12,793 nt of DNA, taken from the NCBI GenBank assembly GCA_016802295.1, contig JAESIW010000090.1:1210631-1223423 (forward strand). Direction: 5' to 3'. The notes below the pieces were generated by a model. The model was given only the letters and a program-made list of their open reading frames with translations, made no database searches and was not told the DNA's origin. Numbering within the stretch: the first letter of the stretch is position 1; the number at the start of each line of letters is the position of its first letter. The translations under genes were made by a program, and so were the position numbers. This document shows positions 1-8,200 of this stretch, in pieces. The DNA comes from Brachionus rotundiformis (taxonomy: Eukaryota > Rotifera > Eurotatoria > Ploima > Brachionidae).

Positions 1-76
1 ATTAAAAAAAAATTCATCATTTTTGAAAAATAGATAAAACTTCATTAGTTTATCTTTATTGCATGATATATTTTTT

Positions 77-388
77 TTAATAATTAAAGTTTAGGACAAG
101 CATTATTGGGCACCCGTTAGTAAACTCTAATTTATCAAAATAGGAAGAAATTTTGTTCTGTTTGTCTTTGAAATTCACAACACCATATCTAAGGTGACCC
201 TTGTGACCTATCTGAGTCTCTACAACCAAATGAAATTTTGATTGATTATATAGTTAGTGATGGTTTAGGTTGATTAGCATAACAGGATTATGCGTACGAC
301 CCATCGTCCAGTCACCGGATTGCTTTAAGGCTCGGCCTTTTTCAACCCATTTTTCTATGTTTATTAGTTGTTTAACCAAATGAAAAAT
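77..388 (-). pseudogene. Possible broken or spliced coding stretch, unknown product
   Basis: On the minus strand one frame stays open for 103 codons from 388 down to a TAA at 77-79, interrupted only by a TAA at 254-256. In DNA this AT-rich such a run is unexpected by chance. The upper half reads with motifs such as EKWVEKGRALKQSGDWTMG and the lower half with GHKGHLRYGVVNFKDK. The stop may lie inside an intron: a donor-like GTCGTA after the WTM codons (phase 1) and an acceptor TTTGGTTGTAG before AGACTCAG are phase-compatible, with a CTAAC branch-like sequence between, giving an intron of about 80 bases. Otherwise it is a pseudogene or transposon relic. I do not recognise the family, and no upstream exon or start codon is identified. 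Confidence 0.3.
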
Positions 389-1060
389 TTAATTTTTATT
401 TTTATATGTAAGCATGATCGAGATTCCTAAATAGTGAATCACGTGACTACACTCTAGAATGAATTTCAACCAGTGTAGTTCTAAGGTCAAAAGGCCAAGT
501 TAATCGACTTTAAATTTTTCACATTTGACGAAAGACAGGATTGGAGAGCCTCGCTTTCAGACTGGCTTCAAATTTTAATTTTTTTAAAGTCGAGTCAGTT
601 GACTATTTTTTTGACTTATGCGCAAGTCTGATTTTAACAATGATGTCATAATTTATATTTTGCTTATCAAGGCAAGACTTAAAATTAACATTTGATTTTA
701 ATAAAGTTTATAAAACAATTGTCTTTTCTTTTATTCATGGGATCAGGATCATAACATGTATAAAAATTGTTCAATTTTGAACTTTTGGAAAAGACTTGAA
801 CAATTAAAAATAGACTAGAAAAAAAAATTAAATATGTGCATTTTTATTCAATTATGAAGCGCTGGTTTCGTGCGTGATCTTGGCAAAAAAAGCACAATCT
901 CTAGCAAAAATCTTTTAAGTTAATAAAAAAAAACTGCTCTCTAGGGGTTTGTGCAGCAATTTCAAGGTGTATCTAAAATTAAGAATCAAAGTACACGCCG
1001 CACACATTATAATACTCGCATAATTTGAGTTAAGAAGGATCACACACCCCATTAAAATGC
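389..1060. other. Intergenic and upstream region, no gene recognised
   Basis: AT-rich DNA upstream of the fructose-bisphosphatase gene. Islands of more balanced composition occur near 420-620 and 850-1020, but neither strand holds a long open frame or a family I recognise. The distal part of the promoter of the downstream gene probably lies here. No RNA gene was seen. Confidence 0.5.
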
Positions 1061-1086
1061 TATTTAAGCCAAGTTGGTTGCTTTCA
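1061..1086 (+). promoter_or_regulatory. Candidate core promoter or 5' splice acceptor of the FBPase gene
   Basis: TATTTAAG at 1061-1068 resembles a TATA box. About 25 bases downstream is TTTCAGA, whose A at 1086 could serve as an initiator, giving a 5' leader of about 30 bases. The same TTGGTTGCTTTCAG at 1073-1086 is also a good 3' splice site, so the gene may instead have an upstream non-coding exon or receive a spliced leader. Sequence alone does not separate these options. Confidence 0.35.
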
Positions 1087-1115
1087 GAGACTAGCGAACA
1101 AGAGTTTAGTCAAAA

Positions 1116-2129
1116 ATGGAAAAGTATGGAATGAACACCAATTGTATGACCCTGACAAGGTTTTTTCTAAAAGAACAACGCAAACACAAAGACGCTACTG
1201 GCGAGCTGACCCAATGCTTGAACGCCATATTGACAGCAGTCAAGGCCATCCAGTCTGCAGTGCGCAAGGCGGGCATTTCAAAGCTGTTCGGTCTGGCCGG
1301 TAATACCAACTCGACCGGCGATGACCAGAAAAAACTAGACGTCCTATCGGACGAACTGTTCATAAACATGCTCAAGTCGTCCTACACCACTTGTATCTTG
1401 GCTTCTGAAGAGGACGAGAATGTGATTGTAGTCGATAGCCACAAACAGGGAAAGTATATAGTGTGCTTTGATCCGTTGGACGGCTCGTCCAACATCGACT
1501 GCTTGGTCTCAATAGGAAGCATATTTGGCATTTGGAAGCGAGAGTCTGTCGGCGGTGAGCCAAAGTTGAGCGATGCGCTACAGCCTGGTAGCAAAATGGT
1601 CTGCTCGGGTTACGCATTGTACGGCAGTGCGTGCATGATAGTGCTCGCCACGGACTCGGGCGTGAATGGCTTCATGCTCGATCCGTCCATTGGCGAGTTT
1701 GTTCTCACCGATCCGGACATGAAGATAAAGCCCAGAGGCAAAATTTACTCAATAAACGAGGGCTATACGGCCAAGTGGGACCAAGCGGTCAAAGAATACA
1801 TCAATGAGAAAAAGTTTCCAAAAGAAGGCAAGCCATATGCTAGCCGTTATGTTGGCTCAATGGTTGCCGATCTCCATCGAACACTTGTCTATGGTGGCAT
1901 ATTTTTGTACCCGGCCACTTCGGACTCGCCAAATGGCAAGCTCAGGCTCATGTACGAATGCAATCCAATGGCGTACATAATAGAAAAGGCCGGCGGACTT
2001 GCCACAACTGGCAAACAGCCCGTGCTCGATGTGGTTCCAACTGATATCCATCAGCGTGTGCCACTATTCATTGGTTCCAAAGAAGATGTCCAAGATGTCC
2101 TAGCCTGCTATCAAAAGCACGGCCTATAG
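1116..2129 (+). CDS. fbp: Fructose-1,6-bisphosphatase, class I
   Basis: Hydrolyses fructose 1,6-bisphosphate to fructose 6-phosphate plus phosphate, the control step of gluconeogenesis in the cytosol. The 337-residue product matches the usual animal length. The allosteric AMP loop TGELT is at 28-32 and the AMP-contacting KY pair at 113-114. Metal ligands are seen as SEED (E98, E99) and in DPLDGSSNID (D119, D122). The substrate region SRYVGSMVADLHRTLVYGG and the YECNPMAY motif with its catalytic-site Glu follow, and the C-terminus has the family's PTDIHQR block. All key residues are present, so it should be active and AMP-inhibited. The start at 1116 fits the family length; a second ATG at 1131 would trim five residues. 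There is no intron, although the protease and zinc-finger genes in this window are heavily split, and its codons are richer in G+C than surrounding DNA. Confidence 0.98.
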   Translation: MEKYGMNTNCMTLTRFFLKEQRKHKDATGELTQCLNAILTAVKAIQSAVRKAGISKLFGLAGNTNSTGDDQKKLDVLSDELFINMLKSSYTTCILASEEDENVIVVDSHKQGKYIVCFDPLDGSSNIDCLVSIGSIFGIWKRESVGGEPKLSDALQPGSKMVCSGYALYGSACMIVLATDSGVNGFMLDPSIGEFVLTDPDMKIKPRGKIYSINEGYTAKWDQAVKEYINEKKFPKEGKPYASRYVGSMVADLHRTLVYGGIFLYPATSDSPNGKLRLMYECNPMAYIIEKAGGLATTGKQPVLDVVPTDIHQRVPLFIGSKEDVQDVLACYQKHGL

Positions 2130-2173
2130 GACATTTTTTATTATATTTTTTTTTATTTTATTTTTTAGACTTG

Positions 2174-2179
2174 AATAAA
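2174..2179 (+). terminator. Polyadenylation signal AATAAA of the FBPase gene
   Basis: AATAAA lies 45 bases after the stop codon, following a T-rich stretch and in the transcript's sense orientation, consistent with a short 3' untranslated region. Confidence 0.6.
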
Positions 2180-2328
2180 AAATTTTATTATCTTTTAAAT
2201 TATTAATTAATATCTATTTGAAAAATTAGTATAATAAACCATATGTGGTAGTTCTGTTGGTAAATAGTCACCGACTCTAGTCAACTTGCATGTCTATACT
2301 GTCACAATGCAATACGGTAAAGTAAAAA
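2180..2328. other. Short intergenic stretch, nothing recognised
   Basis: Non-coding DNA between the FBPase polyadenylation signal and the fossil exon copy. No open frame or repeat match to the rest of the window was seen. Confidence 0.5.
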
Positions 2329-2420
2329 CTCAAAAATGAACACATGAATTAAAAATATGGACTCTATGGAAAGAAAATCTAAGGCACAGAAGATTGAATA
2401 ACAAACTATTAAATCATATG
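2329..2420 (+). pseudogene. Decayed duplicate of the last exon of the 3420-4460 gene
   Basis: This stretch aligns to 4362-4454, the 3' part of exon 5 of the membrane zinc-finger gene, in the same orientation. By eye there are seven substitutions and one deleted base over about 93 positions, roughly 91 percent identity. Read in the frame of the functional copy it meets a TAA after eight codons (CAC ATG AAT TAA), and the single-base deletion near 2373 shifts the frame as well, so it cannot encode the tail. Similarity stops abruptly on both sides: upstream it is lost before CTCAAAAATG, downstream at a junction with a minus-strand retrotransposon fragment. It is a partial, non-functional copy, not a second gene. 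Confidence 0.8.
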
Positions 2421-2435
2421 AAAAATTGAAAATGC

Positions 2436-3010
2436 AAAGCAGCTATTAAACATCTCAACATGATCAACTGGACTTTTAATCGTTATGTCATCCCAAACTA
2501 GCTCTTCTGGAAAGCTGTCAAACTCAGCATCTTCTCTATTTTTAATTGATGACTTATAAAAATTCCAGAATTTTTTGGATTTAGACTCAAAATATGGTTT
2601 TATTTTTTGATCTTTTAATTTTTTATATCCTCATTCTGTTCTCAATTTGAATAATGATGATTGCGAACATCCCTACAGTCTCTTTAGGTTCCTAATTCAG
2701 AATCTAACCAACGACATAGTTGATTAAAAACTGTGGTCGATTATTCATCTATTTTATTGGGCAGCATTTTTCAATGGATAACAATATTTTATCTTTAACA
2801 AAATTCCATTTATCTTCTATTCCTGAAAGTTTTTACACTATTTTAAAATCAAACGAAAATAGTTCAAGTTATTTTTTGTATTAGATGTTGATGAAAAGAG
2901 TCTAAAAGAAATACGATCACTAAAAGGACACTCTACTATAGAAGAAATAGAATCAAAATTTCCCTGATGTATAATTTGACCTATATGACTTAACTAATGA
3001 CCAAAAAACT
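2436..3010 (-). mobile_element. Decayed non-LTR retrotransposon fragment (endonuclease end and linker before RT)
   Basis: Read on the minus strand with frameshifts and stops, the fragment follows the order typical of LINE ORF2 between the endonuclease and reverse transcriptase. First comes LVIS, then ECPFSDRISF, which matches the endonuclease SDH motif with His replaced. Next is IEDKWNFVKDKILLSIEKC, then RWLDSEL followed after a shift by NLKR, then GYKKLKDQ. It ends with KKFWNFYKSSIKNRE and the FN-CFA-SIF block that normally precedes the polymerase. The reverse transcriptase itself is absent: similarity ends at about 2436, against the fossil exon copy. The element is clearly dead. The family (CR1, Jockey, L2 or RTE type) cannot be fixed by eye. 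Confidence 0.75.
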
Positions 3011-3053
3011 TAAAAGAGACAAATTCTTATCAAACTAATTAGTAGTTCATCAA

Positions 3054-3115
3054 AGGGCACTGTTTGTTTTCATTCTGAACACATGTCCAAGCCACAGAAG
3101 TCTAAGTAATTTTTT
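3054..3115 (-). mobile_element. Fragment of a second non-LTR retrotransposon C-terminus
   Basis: The minus strand reads LLRLLWLGHVFRMKTNSAL before two stops. The pattern W-GH-V-RM is the well-known C-terminal signature of many LINE ORF2 proteins, after the reverse transcriptase. It lies upstream, in the minus-strand sense, of the endonuclease-linker fragment at 2436-3010. It therefore cannot be that element's own end in normal order and more likely belongs to a separate, adjacent insertion. Confidence 0.55.
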
Positions 3116-3419
3116 GATCCATTGACACAACCTGTTTGAGTCATTGTTTGATCAGCTTTTTTCTCTAATTTATATTTTTAAATCATAAATCAGTTTTTTT
3201 TTATTTATTAAAAAAATTTACCGAATTTTTATGAAGAAAATTCTTAATATTTTGATATTAGATTGATAATTTTCTATTCTTAATTATCCAAAAATAAAAA
3301 TATAAAATTATTTCTGCAAATTTTGCATGAACATTTATACTCTGCTCATTAGTGGCATTATATTGATTTTTTATATTTATTTTATACAAATTTTTCTAAA
3401 TTGGAATAAATAATAAATC
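3116..3419. other. AT-rich upstream region of the membrane zinc-finger gene
   Basis: Very AT-rich DNA without an open frame on either strand. It should contain the promoter and 5' leader of the gene starting at 3420, but no distinctive core element could be singled out among the many AT-only words. Confidence 0.4.
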
Positions 3420-4460
3420 ATGAGTCCATTCTGTTTAATTTTTATTCTTACATTTGGATTGCTATCCTTTGCCAAGCCATGTCCCAGAGCTCAGAGCAAA
3501 TTTGTTCGCGAATATTTTGCTCGCTCGCTGTTACCGCTCTACCATAAATACTCTCTGCCAATACCAGAGAAATGCCCCTTCTCACCAGTCCGGGACATGT
3601 ACCATTTTCACGAAAATAACAAAACAAAACTTGACATGTACAGATGGAAATGCGAACTATGTGGAAAACTGTTCGCCAGAGAGTCAGATTTGGACAAACA
3701 TTTTGACAATAAACATACCAATACTCTTCAGACAGTATCCAAGATTTTTTTCCATGTTTTTTAAAATTTAAAATTATTTCTAGGATAAAAATTCAGTTTG
3801 TCTGGCAAACTTTTGCCGTATCTTTAGATGTGACACTCTAATTGAGCCAAAATCAACCAAAGCTCAATGCTACGAGTCCACAATGAACATATTAAGAAAC
3901 AAATGCATAGAACATATTGATCTATGCGTTCCCAAAGGCACCTCTCTCGGCATTCAAAACAAATTTACAAGTATTTTACTTCTTTAAAGTTATCTATTTT
4001 ATTAATTTAATAAAAAGTTGAATTGCGGGATAAGTTGTGCTCTTTTCTAACATGCTCTAGGCTCGATGAACCGCCTGACTTTATGGTAAGGCTAGAGCCA
4101 TTATTTAATTTAGGCAAATTAAGAGTTTTGTTTTTAGAAAAGTGGACCAAGCTTTCTACAAGTGTTTGTCATTGTGCTACTAATTGTCTTATCTATCATT
4201 GCTTATGCTGTCATAAACTATACGGATCTGATGTAAGATTTAAAGTTGACATTTTCCTAGTAAATTAAGTTATTTTTGGTAAAAGATTTGATGAGAATGA
4301 AATGGTCCACGAAAATATTCAACTATTTGATACAATTATGGAAAAAAAAGACAAGAATGGGCTCAAAAATGAACACCTAAATGAAAAATTTGGACTCTAT
4401 GGAAACGAAAATCTTAGACACAGAAGATTGGATAACAAACTATTAAATCATATGAAATAA
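3420..4460 (+). CDS. Secretory-pathway, membrane-anchored single C2H2 zinc-finger protein (5 exons)
   Basis: Coding exons are 3420-3734, 3784-3970, 4018-4085, 4138-4232 and 4286-4460. Introns are 49, 47, 52 and 53 bases, all GT-AG with matching phases 0, 1, 0 and 2, giving 279 residues. A signal peptide (about 1-18, LIFILTFGLLSFA) is followed by a C2H2 finger at about 77-98 (CELC, twelve residues, then H-x4-H). Exon 2 adds a Cys-rich segment (CLANFC, FRCDT, NKCIEH, DLCV) and exon 3 CSFLTC. A membrane span at about 198-213 (VFVIVLLIVLSIIAYAV) is followed by a charged tail of about 60 residues. The finger and Cys-rich part would thus face the lumen or cell exterior, which is unusual for C2H2 proteins. 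It recalls a poorly characterised eukaryotic type I membrane family; I assign no function. Reading exon 4 straight on would stop at 4236, whereas splicing at AT|GTAAGA adds a tail whose 3' part is copied at 2329-2420. Confidence 0.85.
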
Positions 4461-4468
4461 TTTGTCTT

Positions 4469-4474
4469 AATAAA
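4469..4474 (+). terminator. Polyadenylation signal AATAAA of the membrane zinc-finger gene
   Basis: AATAAA begins nine bases after the stop at 4458-4460, implying a very short 3' untranslated region. Its position supports exon 5 as the true last exon. Confidence 0.5.
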
Positions 4475-5216
4475 ATTTATTGTTATATTTAAGTACTAAT
4501 TATATTTTTATATAAAAAAAATCATTTAAGATAAAGGGTCCGAGGCATTTGTCACCCATGATGCACAAATTTAAGCTAGATTTATGCTTGTTATCTATTT
4601 CATTACAAGTTAGAGGCTTCAAAGCATTGGCACATGCTTACTACGGCTTTTGCCAATAATAATTTGCCCTTTTCTATCCTAGCCTAGAAAATCTATTTAC
4701 GGCCTCTGACCATTTGATAAATTTAATACTTTATGGTTAATAAATTGATGCTTATTACTTAAATTAAATAAATATTGTATTAAGAAAACAATTTAAATGC
4801 CTATTTTACCATAAAAAAGCAAATTTAATTAGCTCTTGTGTCACAACTTTGGTCAAAGATTTAAAATCTTAGCTGAAAGATTTGATTTGAAAATTAGATG
4901 TTAATAGAACCAATATATCACCAAACAGGATTCAAGATCGATATGGATAACAATTTTTCCAATTAATGATCAAATATGTCAAATAAAAAATGTCATAAAG
5001 AAAAACGTAAGCAGACCACCCCAGTAAGACAATAGCTAGTTTACCAAATTATACAAATAAAAATTTTTTTTAAAAATTATTTCTCTAATTTTAATAGATA
5101 AATTTAAATTTAAATAAACTGGTCAATTAATTAGCCCTTGTCGACTGATACAAATAATTTATAATAATATTCTAATTAAGCAAAAAATCAAAACAACAAT
5201 ATATAAATTAGAAAAA
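4475..5216. other. Convergent intergenic region, no gene recognised
   Basis: Lies between the 3' ends of the plus-strand zinc-finger gene and the minus-strand protease gene. Most is AT-rich. A stretch at 4535-4700 is less AT-biased and holds short open segments on both strands (minus strand includes KGKLLLAKAVVSMCQCFE), each soon ended by stops. It may be an old transposon piece but matches no motif I know. No RNA gene was seen. Confidence 0.4.
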
Positions 5217-5222
5217 TTTATT
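5217..5222 (-). terminator. Polyadenylation signal AATAAA of the protease gene
   Basis: TTTATT on the plus strand is AATAAA in the minus sense, 34 bases beyond the stop codon at 5257-5259. Confidence 0.5.
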
Positions 5223-5256
5223 AAAAAACTAATCTATTAAATTTTTTTTGATTATT

Positions 5257-8200
5257 TTAGCAGTGTCCACATGTTTTGTAACAAGGATGTGTGATCCAAT
5301 TACCTTTAAAATAATTGACATCAAAATATTGGCACAAAATTTTGAAACTGGCACAATTTGATTGAGCATCCACACACGGAACGACTGGACATGCATTACA
5401 AGTTTTGGGACAGACCTCTCTGATGGTTTTCTTTTCAAAAAAAGCCAACTGATTGCAATATTGAAAGAAAATGGGACAAAATTGGCTCTGATCTTGGCAA
5501 GTTGTCGTTTTGGCTGAGCTTTGGGCTAGTTGAAGAGGACGATTTGTGGTCATCGAATTAAACAAACAATTAGCACAGTTTGGTCCAGAACAAGAGCTTT
5601 GACACAAACATGTGTAAAAATTTTGGGTAAAAGAGTAACACGTGCCACCATTGAGACACGGATTTGAGTCACAAGGGTCTGCATTAATGTTTGATTCACA
5701 ATATTCGCCGGTAAAACCTTGGCGACATGCGCAACGAAATCCAAACAGGTTGTTTAGTCCAGAACTGGTATTTAAACATGTGGCACCATTTTCACATATA
5801 TTGGGAGCATCAGCGCAACTCAAAGGTGCACAACGATTGCAAGTGAGCGGACATACCTCAAAAACAAACTTTAATTGACCACTGATGTATATTCTGTCAT
5901 TGCATCCACTGTCACTTGGACAATTTGAATACTTGTCTTTGCAAACCAATGCATTGTATTCTTAATTAATCATTTATTTATTTAATTTATTTTACTAATA
6001 AATTTTAAATTTTTATAATTAAAATTTCAAGCTTAATAAAATTTTTTTATCTATTAACATTCAAAAATTTTATCCCTTACTTTTACATTTGTGGCAACAG
6101 ATGGTACTTATCTCACTTTTAGCACAATAGCTGGCAATAGATTTGCCTCTAATCTCGAGCAAATTAAAATATTGACTGCAAGATATTTGAGCTGAAGGTA
6201 ACTGTATTTCAGTTTCCACTTCTTTGGTAATAACATCTTCTTTGAACAAACAAGCTCCTATTTTTGCACTTGGATCTGAAACACATTCTCCAAGAATGCA
6301 AATTTTTCCACTAGCGCACGGCGTACCATCCGGAGCGCCTGCGTAGTTTGGCGTGCAAAAACTAGAGCTCGAGTTTGCCCGACAGCTCAGCGATCTGCAT
6401 ATACTTTCAATTTTGTTCTTAAAAAATTTGGTAAAAAAATTCCAAAATCTTGTTCGCATTTACTTGGCAATAAGTAGAGCTAGGACCATAGATCATGCGA
6501 CACAAGTCGTCTGGTGAATACATTTTTCCGGCATCTGTGTCTTTTATTTCACTCATTTCCTGGTTCAGGTCAATTTTATTCATTAGACAATTGGCATTCG
6601 GTGCCACTGAATCCAAGCTTTGACTCAGTAGAGTCGTTTTGAACATGCTTATTGAACAAGATGAAAATCGGTGAGAACTACTGCCCCCCAACGAAGGAGA
6701 CATAATGTCCCTGTTGCTAATGGGACATTGGTCAGTAAAGCCAATTATGCCATCGTGAAACGAACCTAGACCATGTGCAATTTCGTGTGCCACAACCAAA
6801 AGGTTCATGAAACCTCCTATTTCTTCTGACAGCGAATACTTGTTCTGAGTACATATGGTTCCTATGGACGCATAACCAACAGTCATCGATCTCGTTGATG
6901 TCAAATCCGATGACCACAGGTCCTTGCTAAACAAAAATTTTAAACTATACTGACAAAATTCATTAAAAAAGTATTTTATTTTAGCTATTATTTATTTTTT
7001 ATCTAATAAATTCAAATTATATCTCTACAATTAATTATACGTCTCTTAATTTAATATTAAAGATTATTATTTACTAAAAGATAATCAAATTAATTAATCA
7101 TTTAGTTTAAGTTGCATAAAATATGTTCCAATTTAATTTTATGTCTATTTTACCACTTAATTCCCAATTCACTCTTCTATTGCCAATTAATCATTTACCA
7201 AGCGTGTTCATTTGACCACAAATTATTATAACATTGGATACCAGAAAACCATTTTGAATCATCAAGTCCACTATTCACACAATGGAGATAAAGAAATGAC
7301 CATTCAAGTAAATTGAGAGTTTGGAGGAGCTTATGGGTACTTCAGAAAAATCTATCATCATGCACAAATAAGTACCTAATGTGCCAGTATTCAATCGAAT
7401 ACCAAAAAAGTCAAACAATTCTGCATTTTAAAATCTTAACAATGTAAATATATTTTTTTATTTTCTCTACTCTCCAACTTAAGTTAGGTAATATTTAATT
7501 ATTTAAGAAAAAAACAAAAACTTGATTTTGGAAAATGCTTAAGTTTTACAAGTCTAATACTTGGCATCAAAGAAAATAAAAGTTCAAAAAAAAAAGTATT
7601 TGCTCTTACTTAAAAAGAGCTACCGCATGGTCAAATTCAAATGGAAAGTATTTCCGGTTCATGTATTCCGCAAAAGCATTGTATGTTTTAGTGGTGAGAA
7701 CCACCTCTCGTCCATTAAAAGTAGGATTTGAAAATTCGCCAACAAATTGTGGATTTAGCCATTGTTGTTCAGATGGGTCCTAATTATTTTTAAAAAAATT
7801 AAATAATTAAAATTTTGGCAGATGTCCTTACAGTAAGGAAAAGAAAGTTTGTAAGGAATATATTAACACGTAGATCAGGGTCTTGGTTAAGGGAGTTTTG
7901 GTAACGCTGGTTGACACCATGGATCAAATGAGCAAAATAATGTCTCATGTGTAAGAAAACCACATCAGTGTTGCTGGTACCAATAAAGTTTCTATGAGTG
8001 TTAAAAACAGTTGAATCTGTGACAACCAGAAGTTCAACACTTAGCTCAATCGGCTTTCCATTCACATTTCTTTTTTGTCTGGCAAAAAAATTTTTTCTCT
8101 CTTCCGGATGGGTATCTAATTAAATTGGTTAAGTATTTCATTAGATAATTAGATAAGGGGTTTGATCGCACCTGGTAGTATGACATAATCCACTAGATCG

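Noticed and set aside
240..340. Possible tRNA in a less AT-rich stretch
   Set aside because: No cloverleaf, no conserved D- or T-loop sequence; the stretch is instead part of a minus-strand quasi-open frame.
1106..2051. Minus-strand open frames (1106-1375, 1372-1617, 1382-1594, 1857-2051)
   Set aside because: They are antisense shadows of the fructose-bisphosphatase coding sequence, whose plus-strand product is conserved end to end.
3454..3771. Alternative plus-strand frame of 105 codons
   Set aside because: Out-of-frame overlap of exon 1 of the zinc-finger gene; it lacks the signal peptide and finger and runs into intron 1.
4023..4268. Plus-strand 81-codon open frame
   Set aside because: It begins out of frame with exon 3 and crosses intron 3 and intron 4; the spliced model explains the same DNA with a membrane span and phase-matched junctions.
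5229..5744. Minus-strand frames 5229-5438 and 5550-5744, and plus-strand frame 5642-5878
   Set aside because: Off-frame or antisense shadows of the Cys-rich exon 9 of the protease.
5257..5960. Separate toxin-like gene made of ShKT modules
   Set aside because: The exon joins in phase 1 to the protease Cys-rich exon and has no signal peptide of its own; ShKT here is an extracellular domain of an enzyme.
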